The translations under genes and the position numbers were made by a program. The notes below the pieces were generated by a model. It did not search any database and was not told the origin of the DNA. It saw nothing but the letters and a program-made list of their open reading frames with translations. Positions 23,778 through 33,745 of a stretch of 64,000 nt of DNA are shown in pieces. Origin of the DNA: Exobasidium rhododendri (taxonomy: Eukaryota; Basidiomycota; Exobasidiomycetes; Exobasidiales; Exobasidiaceae); assembly GCA_026210745.1 (NCBI GenBank), contig CP110630.1, positions 5,208,001 through 5,272,000 of the forward strand, given 5' to 3'. How positions within the stretch are numbered: the first letter of the stretch is position 1; every line of letters starts with the position of its first letter.

Positions 23778-25493
23778 ATGTCCGAATTCACAAAGGAGAA
23801 AAAGACCTCGTCGGTCTCCTCGTCTGAAGGAAAGAAAGGCTTGGAAGGCCATGAAGATGCAAGAGTGACTCAAAGGAGAGTCTCGATAGCCGATCTTGGC
23901 CTTGACGATGACGACGCTGAGCTTGCCCGAAAGACCGGGCATAAGTCAGAATTTGCCAGAGAATTCCGAAGTTTCAGCACATTCAGTTATGCATGCAGTA
24001 TCATGGGTCTTATTTCATCAGTCGCAACCACCTTTAACACGCCCTTCTCGTACGGCGGTCCCGCTACCACTGTCTGGTCGTGGGCTCTAGGCTCGATCAT
24101 GAACATTACATTGGGGGCTGCCATTGCCGAATTGGTGTCTGCCTACCCCAGTGCAGGTGGTCTTTACTCGGCTAGTGGTTTCCTCGTCCCCAAGAAGTAT
24201 CGTGCCATCACCGCCTGGTGTACTGGATGGTTGAACTTCACCGGTCAAATTGCTGGAATTGCAGGAAGTGCGTACGGTCTTGCTCAGATGATGCTCGCCT
24301 GGGCTACTGTAATCAGCGGAAGTACCTATGCGCCAACAACGGCCCAAACGTTTGGTGTTTACGTTGCCATCTTGATCATTCACGGAGGTATCAACTGTTT
24401 CCCTGTTTCTTGGCTTGCCAGATTCACCAGTGGATACGTCGTCATCAACTTCGGTATGACTATCATTGCTGGAATTCTCGTCTTAGCACGTACCCCCAGT
24501 GCAGAGATGCACACTGGTTCGTACGTCTTTGGTGACATCATCAACGGATCTATACTCAGTGCAGGTGGATGGCAGAGCAATGCTCTTGTCTTCTTCCTCG
24601 GTCTCCAATCAGTTCAATTCGTCATGACGGACTACGATGCTACTGCTCACATCTCAGAAGAAGTTGCCAAAGCAGCCATCGCTGCACCAGTTGCCATCTT
24701 CACGGCCGTCCTCAGTACCGGAATCATGGGCTTCTTCCTTAACATCGCCTTTGTGTTTGCCAGTGGAGATGTTGGAGAGGGAACCGTTGACACTTGGATC
24801 GGTGGATTGGCATTTGCTCAGATCTTGTACGACCGAGGTGGCAAGGTTGCCTTCTTGGTCACTTGGCCATTCATCTGCTCCGTTGCTTGGTTCGTCGTCA
24901 CGACTGCCATTCAAGCCAATGCCCGTAGTTTCTACGCTTTCAGTCGTGACAGAGGTCTTCCCGACCGAGGATTCTTTGCCAAGGTCAACAAGAGGACGGG
25001 AACCACAGTCAATGCCGTCTGGCTTGTAGTTGCCTTCTGCATCTTACTAGGCTGCTTGTCTTTCATCAATTACACTGCCGTTCTTGCCATCTTCTCCTTG
25101 GCTGCTCTCGGTATGGACTTGTCTTACCTCATCCCGATCATTTGCCGTCAAATCTTCGCTAATCACCCCGACGTACAATTCGAGCCTGGTCCCTTTCACA
25201 TGGGCTATGGATGGCTTGGACGAACTGTCAATTTCATCGCCATCTTCTGGACCCTGTTCGAGACGACAATCTTGTCTTTTCCCGTCGTCAAAGATGTGGA
25301 TGCAAACTCGATGAACTGGGGAAGCATCGTCATGTTCGGTGTGCTCATCATTGTAGTCATCTGGTACTTTGTGTATGCTCACAAAGTATACGATGGACCA
25401 CGTAGTACCCTCAGTAAGGACATGCTCGAAAAGCTCGGAGTCGTCGTCAAGGATGACGACCACGTCAATGCACAAATGGAGAAATCCGAGTAG
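23778..25493 (+). CDS. APC-superfamily amino acid/GABA/choline permease
   Basis: Plasma-membrane or vacuolar proton-coupled uptake protein of the fungal amino acid-choline transporter family (Uga4/Hnm1/Bio5 type). Intronless, 571 aa. A hydrophilic, Ser-phosphorylatable N tail (about 70 residues with RRVSIADLGLDDDD) precedes 12 hydrophobic segments. The family signatures are present: FSYACSIMGLISSVATTF, GPATTVWSWALGSIMN in TM2, the SAYPSAGGLYSASGFL motif after TM2 and ISEEVAKAAIAAP, then ARSFYAFSRDRGLPDRGFF. Substrate cannot be set from sequence alone. The start ATG has an AAA ATG TCC context. Confidence 0.88.
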   Translation: MSEFTKEKKTSSVSSSEGKKGLEGHEDARVTQRRVSIADLGLDDDDAELARKTGHKSEFAREFRSFSTFSYACSIMGLISSVATTFNTPFSYGGPATTVWSWALGSIMNITLGAAIAELVSAYPSAGGLYSASGFLVPKKYRAITAWCTGWLNFTGQIAGIAGSAYGLAQMMLAWATVISGSTYAPTTAQTFGVYVAILIIHGGINCFPVSWLARFTSGYVVINFGMTIIAGILVLARTPSAEMHTGSYVFGDIINGSILSAGGWQSNALVFFLGLQSVQFVMTDYDATAHISEEVAKAAIAAPVAIFTAVLSTGIMGFFLNIAFVFASGDVGEGTVDTWIGGLAFAQILYDRGGKVAFLVTWPFICSVAWFVVTTAIQANARSFYAFSRDRGLPDRGFFAKVNKRTGTTVNAVWLVVAFCILLGCLSFINYTAVLAIFSLAALGMDLSYLIPIICRQIFANHPDVQFEPGPFHMGYGWLGRTVNFIAIFWTLFETTILSFPVVKDVDANSMNWGSIVMFGVLIIVVIWYFVYAHKVYDGPRSTLSKDMLEKLGVVVKDDDHVNAQMEKSE

Positions 25494-25822
25494 AGCTCAT
25501 CAAATTCCAAGATGCAGTCCTTGCACATGCAGACTCAATCGGCAAAAGTACGTAGCCTCTCCTTCTCCTATAGTCCTTCTCCTTCTCTGATGTAAATTCT
25601 TAGGGTCTCGCCTTCACTGCAAAATTAGTTCTCGAAAATGATATCCGTAAGTCTTGTTTTGAATCTGCTTGTCGTGTGTGTGTGGGTGTGTGTGTGTGTA
25701 GATGCACGTCTCGTCTTCTCTTCTGTCGCGGGTATGACTCCTCTTTTATGGCGCCTGACCGCATCTTTCGTGTCGACTCGACATCCATGTTCCCGAATGC
25801 GTCAACTGGAAGTACCACGCAG
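25494..25822. other. 3' flanks of permease and secreted-protein gene, with GT microsatellite
   Basis: Convergent 3' region of about 330 bp. It includes an imperfect (GT)n tract at about 25672-25701. No gene is seen. Confidence 0.5.
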
Positions 25823-27334
25823 TCACACTCTAGCTGCTACTTGTCCCACTCTCTTTGCTTTTGGCTTGACCGAGTGCGCCTTTCCTCTCTCGGCCCAAGA
25901 AAGGCTCTCCTTCTCGTCGCTTGATCGAAATCGTGCCTTTTCGTCAGGCAACTTGAGATGCCATTGATATCGTGCGTTCAATTCTTCCACCGTCATGTTC
26001 CGTTCCCTTGCCTTGTCTACATGCCACTTGGGTGTGAATCGAACATTATTCTTGAAGTCTTTCAAATGCATCTCCTGCCATACAAGTTTGGCTTGATGAA
26101 GTCTGCTCAGTCTTGCTTCTTCCACCCTGTACTGCCTATTTCTCCTGGCACTCTCCGTTTCGACTCTGGTAGCGGCTTTGCCTGAGAATGAGAGTATTCT
26201 GTGTGGAGTAGGGATCGACATTGATTTGCACTTTGTTTCTTCGTATGTAGGAATGGGCAAGACTTTCTTGATCCTGAGATCTTTCTCCTGTTGCGCATGT
26301 TCAACTTCGTAATGCTCTAGGACGTTATCTTCCACTTGCCACGGCGCCCATGAAGTATCAAAGGAGGCAGGAAACGCCTTTGATCTGAAAGCTCTGAAGT
26401 CGGTCAAGAGTAATCATCAGAGGATTGTATCAGCTACTTGGCAGCGAAAGACAAGAGCTTCCTCGAGAATCACTTACCGTAGATCTGGCTGCCTCACTGG
26501 CATCCTAGGAGCGGGAGCTACCTCTTGCTTCCATTTGTTGAACTCTTCATTGAGCTGGGCTTCATCCTTGTACCAAGGCGTGAGCGGGTCATCGCCTCCC
26601 TCTGATGCAAAGTCAGTGTCCACGGGAGAAGAAACGCTCTTTGCGTCGTCATTGCTGGAAAGTTTAGGCGACGTCGCCGACTTGTGACGGTCAGCATGTT
26701 TCGCCAAGGGTGACGCCTGCACTACCTGCTTCGTTGTTGTAGCAGGCGCCGATTCATTATTAGCATCCTCAGCAGTCGGTGTCCCTCTGCTAGGCTGTAC
26801 GTGTAGGGTCTTTCTCTTCTGGGAGACGCTCTGTCTACCACTTACACAACTACTCAATGTGTGACAGGCAGTAGCAAATATTGACTTCTTCTTACTGGAA
26901 GGTGTCAATCTTCTCTTGTCCTCGCGCTGAAATAAATCTAGCAATGTCCTGCTTTCCTTCAATTTCCCCGTGCTCAGAACCGTAGAGTGAGCTACTTGAA
27001 TGCCATCAGTCTTCTTATTAGTCGACCAAGTAGAGGAAGCAACTCTGTGTAGATGTCGGCGTAATCTGTTCTCAGGATCTATGAATATAGACTTGGGGGA
27101 ACCATGTTCTCTTGACACTTCTTTCGCTTCACCTTCCTGCACTACACTTCTTTTCTCGATACACCGCTCAGCAGAGCTGCGAAAAGAAACGATCGCCTTC
27201 AGCGAGATTACTCAACGGCATTTACCCGACACCGATACTTACCCAGTCTGTCTAGGAAGCGGCACGGAAAGGACGAAGCTGCAGTAGCAGGTAAGAAGAA
27301 CCAAAGATAGAGAAAGTGATGCAAGATCCTTCAT
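25823..27334 (-). CDS. Predicted secreted basic protein of unknown family
   Basis: Three exons, 27243-27334, 26478-27176 and 25823-26393, give 453 aa. The first exon supplies a textbook signal peptide (MKDLASLSLSLVLLTC..., likely cleavage after VLS). It is followed within 25 residues by a dibasic EKR site suited to Kex2 processing. The next 190 residues are basic, Ser/Thr-rich and low in predicted order. The C-terminal 230 residues are richer in Trp and charged helices (PWYKDEAQLNEEFNKWKQE; SWAPWQVEDNVLEHYEVE; KWHVDKARERNMTVEELNAR). I recognise no family or catalytic motif. Start and exon 1 were chosen because donor GTAAGTAT and acceptor CGCAG join in phase and create the leader; without exon 1 no ATG opens the frame. 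It may be a secreted effector, a wall-associated protein or a mislabelled internal protein. Confidence 0.7.
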
Positions 27335-29353
27335 TCTCGGTAAAAGGTGAAAGTTATGAGGGGACAAGGGAGACTCAGAGACGCTTCTACTTCGGGTTTC
27401 TTAGCCACCGTCATTCGAGCTGGACTGAAGTTATTTTAAGTTTGGCGTTCAGCTGTCTGCATAGCCTTAGCCAAGGAAACGAGAAAGTTTTGTGCGGTGT
27501 CGCCATGTCACATCAGCACTGTAAATCTCCGCTACGCCATCCTCCCTGTCGCATTCTCATGAAGGACACAGCAGTAAGGGCAGTGCTGTCGTTCACACAC
27601 TCGTCTCGCGATAAAGTGTAGGGTTCCGGGCGTCTTGTCGACAAATGCTAGCCACTCGTCCTCGCAAGGTGTCGTTGAAATGGGTAGTCAATCTTGTTTA
27701 GCGCCGGAAGGAGTACCACGCGAGGATGCGATCCTATATGTGATAAAAGCATCAAGTCACATCGGAGGGAACAGATAGAAACAATCAGCGCGACGTTGCC
27801 CATCTCATCAACCTCGCAGGGGATGAAGCTTAATTCGAAAGGCGGCGAGGCTATCGAGAGAAAGTTTTGCCGACGAACGTGTGTGGAGAGAGCTTCTTCC
27901 TTTTTGTCTTTTATGGATACACACTGCGTGCTGTTCATGTGGGGTAGGAGACTTGTGATGTAGGGAACTCTAGCCGGGGAAACTTGTAGAATGGCTATGG
28001 CGAATTTTGGGAGAATTATAAGGAGATCTACTGATGAAAACTTTTGATTAGCCGAATTCGATAAAAGTCCTCGCCCAGGCGAATAATTCTTTAAGTGAGG
28101 GCAGAGTGTCAGGGGAGATCAGTGAGGATCGAATAGAAGCAAATACAATTGGGAAGGGATCAACGGCTACGCTCAGTTCGCTAAGATGATTTTGTGCTTT
28201 CAATTTCGCTGTACAGTGGGAAGCGGAGCGCAGCACTCGGTCAACTGGAGGGAAAAGAGAGTGACGAATGCCTTCACGCGCCAGATGTTGAAAGGGCGGC
28301 TCATCGCACTAACCTCTTTCAAGATATCTTAGCTCGTTGCAGTAGATAATGGCAGGAAATTTCCAAAACTCTTTCAGCGGTACGAGATGGAATACCAAAT
28401 TAAAGTTTGAGCAAAAGCACAGATTCCTAAATTTGAAATATACAATAACAACTTCTGATGGGGGAACCCTTAAGCAAACTATTATCGCTGAATCCTCCTC
28501 TCTCCGCCAACATTTTCACAGACTCTCTGAGCAGGTGGATTTTTTACTTACCCGTATGTAGACACCAGAATTCCTTATAAAGGCGTCGAATCCGAAGACT
28601 GCCTTTACGTTTCTTCTACAAAATACCCCATTCGAAAGGCCCATCTTCTCTTTGACTGTCGGATCTGTGTGAGTACTCTTGCTTGGCGACCCCGAGGGTG
28701 GAAGTGAGACTTTGCGCGCGTTTGTTAGCGGATTTTTGTTCATTCGCCTTTTGGTGGCGCACTGCTGTGTTCCTCCGGAGTCGCTTGTTCATCTAGACGA
28801 CACCCTCGCCTTCTCATTCTGCCGCACCTGGTGCCGATGAGAGCTTGTCCATGCACTTTGCTTGGTTGTTTACTTGGCACACACACACACACACCTATAT
28901 CCTATACAAAAGTTCAATTTGCATATATGCAGAGAGGCAATATAAAGGAGAATGTGTGTGTGTAGCAATGTCGAGCATCTTAAAATTTACCAAAAAGTTG
29001 GAAAACTTTACGAGACGTGAATGGGGGCAGTACGACAGATAGTGTTGTTGGGTGGCAGCGCAGAGCACTTTGAGCGTTATCAATTTGCCCAGACGGGCGC
29101 TCTTCCCGCCTCTGAGCTGGACCTTGCGTCCGTGCGCACAGGCCTGGCTCTTCCACTGTTCTTATCATTTATGGGGCAGATCTTGTTGCAAAGATTCACC
29201 GCCCCTCCCCCCCTTCCCACCGTTCTTCCTTGTGCGATAGAGTTCGATTTGTTGACCCTTCTATTCTCTCTCTACATTCATCTAGAAGCCAACGCTCACC
29301 TATACCTGAGACCACGAACACCTTTCTCGACTTAACACAAGTAACGACCAATC
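27335..29353. promoter_or_regulatory. 2-kb divergent intergenic region with a CA repeat
   Basis: Lies between the start codons of the secreted-protein and perilipin-like genes, unusually long for this window. It has a short (CA)n run at about 28878-28894 and pyrimidine-rich sequence before the perilipin start. Small open frames (for example 27316-27621 and 28349-28561, plus) show no family resemblance. I see no tRNA or other RNA gene. Confidence 0.4.
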
Positions 29354-30408
29354 ATGGCTGCTACTGCATCAAACGGTATTCCCACCCCCAATTATCAATA
29401 TGGTCAGGCATTCAGCAAGATCACCAGTGTTCCGCTCGTAAAAGAGAGTCTCGACGCTGCTCATTCGACGATCGAATCACACCCGCTCCTCGCTCAGCCT
29501 TTCCACTTCGGTGAAAACGTCGTCAGTCATGGTCTCAAGGCTGCCGAGCCAGTGACTACTCGATTGCAACCTCAATTATCTCTCCTAGACACGTATGCGG
29601 TGAAAGGGCTCGATTTTGCAGAAAGCAAGTGGTCTTACCCCTTCACGGCTACCTCAAGCGATGTCTACAGGAACGCTCGTCAGCCTGCCGATCAAGTCTT
29701 GTCTTTCCTTGCAGCCTACTCGCAAGCTGTCCACAAGGCTTACGAAGAGCGAGTCATTGGACCAGCAAAATCCATCTATGAAAATAGAGTCGCACCGGCT
29801 TACGACAGCGCCAACGCTCAATTTCAAGAATTGAAGAATCAGAATGCCTACTTGCACCGAGCAAGTGAGATTGTGACCAATTTGCAAACCAACTTGGCAA
29901 AGACTGTAGAGTCGATTGGCGAACGAGGAAAGGCGGACGGTGAATCGGCTGCTCACAAAGCTCAAAACCTCTCGAACGCTATCTTTGCTGAGGTGAGTGT
30001 ACTCCGGTAGTTTTGGCGTGTTGATTATGGCATCTGTGTGTACTCACGACACTATCCCTATCTTTCCTTACCCCAGCTCGACCGTGTTCGTGGATTTGCT
30101 CTGTCGCTTCCTGCAGAGAGCCGAAAGCGAGTTCACCCAGTCTTGGAGACCTTCACTGACACTTATGAGCAATTGAGTAAGGAGGCCCGGGATACGTCGC
30201 TCCCTCCTTCTCAACGATTCAGGAACGTCTTGGTGTTCGTTCGGGAGCAGTCACTCCCCGCTCTTCAAAAGGTAAGAGACAGAGTCGTGAAAAGATCGGT
30301 GAATTGCCAATCTTTGCCGCTGACCTTTTTCAAATTCCTCGTTTTCACCTACCCACGCAGGCCATTGTCAACCCAAGCACTACCCCATCTGCCCCTGCTG
30401 CCAAGTAA
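29354..30408 (+). CDS. Perilipin-like lipid-droplet protein (CAP20/MPL1 type)
   Basis: Likely coats lipid droplets and controls lipid storage. Exons 29354-29992, 30077-30271 and 30361-30408 join in phase 0 twice and code 293 aa. The layout fits fungal perilipins: no signal peptide or membrane span, a N-terminal block with ITSVPLVKESLDAA, and a block with repeated helix breaks (QPQLSLLDTYAVKGLDFAES, FAESKWSYPF). A long amphipathic helical region follows (PADQVLSFLAAYSQAVHKAY, ASEIVTNLQTNLAKTVE), and the C terminus ends ...NPSTTPSAPAAK. The family is weakly conserved, so the call rests on architecture and composition. Another membrane-surface helical protein cannot be ruled out. Confidence 0.6.
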
Positions 30409-30740
30409 AGCATTACCCTCCTCTTCATCTTCAACGTCCCTCCTTACCAGCCAACGCAACAAACCTCTATCTTTTTTAGTAGCAATGTTAGAGCTAATCT
30501 TGGCATTCCTCCCCACCTTCGCTCTTTCCCCTCTTTTGCTTCTTCACCGTATTCTCTTCCTGTGATTTCAACACGAATGCGCATTTCTCTGATGCTCTGA
30601 ACTTTCTACACGCCTCGTCTGTGCTTCTAATTCTATTTCTTTTGATGTTGATATTGATATGAGCATGTCAATCTGTATGTATACATGACCGCGAGCTGAA
30701 CTCCTCCTACAATGCCCTCTCCACCTCGTCACTGGCCCGC
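30409..30740. other. Convergent 3' flanks (perilipin-like / TRM4)
   Basis: About 330 bp of pyrimidine- and AT-rich sequence, with nothing coding seen. Confidence 0.45.
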
Positions 30741-33251
30741 TTACTCTGCAATCGCAGCCGCATTTTCTAGTTCTTGCAAGGCGTCTTCATCGAGAAGGGC
30801 CTCCTCGTCCTTACTGCTGCTGCCGACACCATTCTCGCTGCCGTTCGCGTTGCCACTGGCGATGCTGTTGTGAACCCTTTGCTTCTTGGTGAGGTTCGCA
30901 AATTGCCGTTCTCCGGTCGAATTTGAAAGATCCGAACCAAATATACGGAACGACAGAGCACTCTTCTCTTGTCTGTCCAACATCAGATTCAGACTGGCCC
31001 CTGCTCGCCAGAGTGGAACACAGATATCTCTTTGCAATGTATGACTGTTCCATTCTCCTGCTGCAACGTCACAAAAGTGACTGCCCATCTCCAAGGAGAG
31101 AACGGACTCCTTAAAGGGTCCTTCCGGTAAGTCTTCCAGCTTCGGATAGTGATTACTGAGTAGGAAGACAAAGTCACTCATAGTCGCTTTGACCACATTC
31201 GACTCTTGTATGAGTGGTCGCATAGCAGGAAGGCCATCAGACAGGACTCTCCATTTACACTGTAGTCGTACATCCTTGCCAGACTCCTGTCGTGCAAATG
31301 CTCGAATGCCACAATTCAACAGTCGCAATTTGAGTGGATTTCCATACGGATGTTGTCCCTTTCCCGGTCCGCCAGAACTAATGAGTGCCCGAGCCGAAGT
31401 ACTCGTCAGGTAGATGGATCGCATCGGTCGTGCCTCGGCATTTCGAACCAGCAGGTTCCTTGGGTTGAACGAATCCTTGAAAGCAAAGAAGGAAACGATG
31501 GACTGGATCTGTTCATCATCGACGGCCACATATGCCATGGGATCTTCTCGATAAGGTATACCAGCAGCCATAGTGACCCTCTTTTCATCTTTCTTCTTCG
31601 TTGAAGGCTCCACTTGGGAAGGTGAGGCGGAAATCTCAGTCGTCGTCTCCGTAGTCGACTTCTCCCCTTCTTTCAAACGCTTGCTCGGCGGCTCTGTTGC
31701 CTCCGTCGTCGCTGGACTTAATGCGCGTTTGCGAGAGAGTCTTGCCGTGTCTTCTTCGGCATTCAGCTTTTCTTGCGCACGAATCATTCCTTTCGCCATT
31801 CCTTCTTCAATCACCTCTTCACCTTCCACTCGCTTCTCCAAGACAGCCACAAAGAAGCCACCCGTGTTCTGGTCGTGTGGGTATATTCGCATGCATCGGT
31901 CTAAGTGGAGAGTTTCTTCATCACCTGCAGGCCACTGCGTCTTGGGAACTTTGTCTCTGAAGCTTACATCCAAGTCTTCCCATCGATCAACGTACGGCAG
32001 CTTCGGCAGCCCTTGCCGGTATGACTTCTCCTCGGTCGATGATCCATCTTGTAGGGAGACCTCATCGTCCTTGTCTCCCTGCTTGTTGAGGTTTGGCTTT
32101 CCATTCGTGGCAAGCACCTTCCAGGTAGTCAACCCCTTTCTCCTCTTTAGCTCAGGATAGTGAGCACTCTGATCAACCAAGGACACCGTTCCACCCGATT
32201 CTCTCAAAGCCGCCGCTATCACTGCCTCGTTCTCCGTGGGGTTCATACTACAAGTCGAGTACACCAACCTGCCACCGTTTCGTAAATTCAAAAGACCTCG
32301 AAGTAAGATTCGAAGCTGCAAAGGATGCAAAGAAGCGCCGTTGAAAGGATGCCAGTCTTTCCAGATCATGAGATTCTTTCGAAGTGTTCCATCTCCACTG
32401 CATGGGACATCGGCCAGGATCCGGTCGAAAAGCATAGGTCTCTCTTCGACTTCAGTGCTGTTATTAGCCATGTATGGTACCTTGATAGTCGGCCAAGCGG
32501 AAGCGTCGTAATTCGCAACGATGAGATTCGGAGATGGCAGTCGTTGAGACTGGTGAATAAGCATATGAGCTCTTTTCGCATCAGAATCATTCGCAATGAC
32601 CATTCCAGCTGGGCAAGGGTCGTATGTCTCGGCAGATGTAGTCAAAGGGCTGTGAAGTCCTTCAATCAACTGAGCAGTCTTGCTTCCTGGAGCAGCACAC
32701 ATGTCCAAGACGATGTGATGAGGTTGGACATCCAGAAACAGAGGTGGTATCATTGAGACACTCTCTTGTCTTGAAATATTTCCTACTTCAGTTTCGTGAA
32801 CTAAGAAGTGTTGAAACTTCTTGAATTGCTCCGTCTTCCGCAAAGCACTCTTCTTCACATCGATTTGCCAACCCATGTTCTCGGGATACCACGGTAAAGC
32901 TTGCGGAGGAGGAATCGCTTCACCTTCAAATTGGACATTGGAAAGGAAAGGTAGGTAGTAATTCTTCATTTGATCCAATAGAACATTTGTCGTTGCTTTG
33001 CCTGACGTGATACGGAAAGATGTTGGTAATGGTGACCGAAGATGAGTCATGAACGATTGCCACTCTTCTTGTGGAATTATCTGCTGATCTAGGTAGTATG
33101 CTTCAAATGCTTTATTGTTCTGAATCTTGGCAGCAGGCTCCCCAAATTTATCTTCGCGAGCTTGCGTATCGCGATTGTTTCCTTCACCTCGCTTGCCCCC
33201 CCTACTCCCTCCTCCTCTACCTCCTCTTCCCCTACCACGCTTTATTACCAT
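30741..33251 (-). CDS. TRM4: tRNA (cytosine-5) methyltransferase Trm4/Ncl1 (NSUN2)
   Basis: Nuclear SAM-dependent enzyme that makes m5C at several tRNA positions. Intronless, 836 aa from ATG 33251. The start is MVIKRGRGRGGRGGGSRGGK, an RGG-rich RNA-binding tail. The SAM-binding motif I VLDMCAAPGSKTAQL lies near residue 185. The two cysteines of the RsmB/NOP2/Sun family are both visible: ILADVPCSGDGTLRK (about residue 280) and LVYSTCSMNPTENEA (about 330, catalytic). A Lys/Glu/Thr-rich insertion (about 510-570) precedes the C-terminal RNA-binding region. The frame stays open for 164 codons upstream of the chosen Met with no stop, but that stretch is Ser/His/Pro-rich and unlike the family. Its product should be nuclear. 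Confidence 0.95.
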   Translation of the reverse strand: MVIKRGRGRGGRGGGSRGGKRGEGNNRDTQAREDKFGEPAAKIQNNKAFEAYYLDQQIIPQEEWQSFMTHLRSPLPTSFRITSGKATTNVLLDQMKNYYLPFLSNVQFEGEAIPPPQALPWYPENMGWQIDVKKSALRKTEQFKKFQHFLVHETEVGNISRQESVSMIPPLFLDVQPHHIVLDMCAAPGSKTAQLIEGLHSPLTTSAETYDPCPAGMVIANDSDAKRAHMLIHQSQRLPSPNLIVANYDASAWPTIKVPYMANNSTEVEERPMLFDRILADVPCSGDGTLRKNLMIWKDWHPFNGASLHPLQLRILLRGLLNLRNGGRLVYSTCSMNPTENEAVIAAALRESGGTVSLVDQSAHYPELKRRKGLTTWKVLATNGKPNLNKQGDKDDEVSLQDGSSTEEKSYRQGLPKLPYVDRWEDLDVSFRDKVPKTQWPAGDEETLHLDRCMRIYPHDQNTGGFFVAVLEKRVEGEEVIEEGMAKGMIRAQEKLNAEEDTARLSRKRALSPATTEATEPPSKRLKEGEKSTTETTTEISASPSQVEPSTKKKDEKRVTMAAGIPYREDPMAYVAVDDEQIQSIVSFFAFKDSFNPRNLLVRNAEARPMRSIYLTSTSARALISSGGPGKGQHPYGNPLKLRLLNCGIRAFARQESGKDVRLQCKWRVLSDGLPAMRPLIQESNVVKATMSDFVFLLSNHYPKLEDLPEGPFKESVLSLEMGSHFCDVAAGEWNSHTLQRDICVPLWRAGASLNLMLDRQEKSALSFRIFGSDLSNSTGERQFANLTKKQRVHNSIASGNANGSENGVGSSSKDEEALLDEDALQELENAAAIAE

Positions 33252-33745
33252 CTTGCTTGTAGTGCAGGGCGGTTCTCTGGGTGCTTGGGCGTATAGATGG
33301 ACCTTTCGAGGACGCAGATGGCCTTGGGCGAGCAGCGGTCCTTCCAATGCCAAATCAAATTTTACTTTTTTCTGGATTTTCCGGCCAAATTCCTGATAAT
33401 CTCCCACGTGTTTTCCTGATGGTGAACCCTGCCTGACCTTGGATGTCTTCGTAGGGAGCCATGACTCGAGTGGGATATCTTTATAGCAATAAAAGAAAGA
33501 CAAAGCAGGGTGTGTACAAGTACAATTAGAGGTCCACGTCGACAGAATAATTCCGAATGAGGTGCTATGAGGAGGGATGGGATGGGATGGGATGTGTGGC
33601 ATGTGACATTTGAGAGCAGTAGAGAAGCAAATGTGTGGGTGGAGAAAAAGATGAGGTGGGAGGGAAAGAGGGGTATTATGCACACTAGCGGAGAGGGAGA
33701 ATGGCGCACGCAACTTGGTGACGAGGGGCCTTATGTACAACATGG
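33252..33745. other. Intergenic: TRM4 upstream region and WC-2 3' flank
   Basis: About 490 bp. It contains tandem GGGAT units (33574-33595 region). The in-frame upstream extension of TRM4 crosses it but does not look protein-coding. Confidence 0.4.

Noticed and set aside
27316-28561. Small plus-strand frames in the 2-kb region before the perilipin-like gene
   Set aside because: No splice partners, family resemblance or codon pattern typical of the neighbours.
28868-28894. CA and GT runs as regulatory or CRISPR-like repeats
   Set aside because: Simple microsatellites without spacers.
13947-29353. tRNA or spliceosomal RNA genes in the long intergenic regions
   Set aside because: I looked for GGTTCRA-type B boxes, cloverleaf arms and U1-U6 landmarks and found none. 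A covariance-model scan would settle it.
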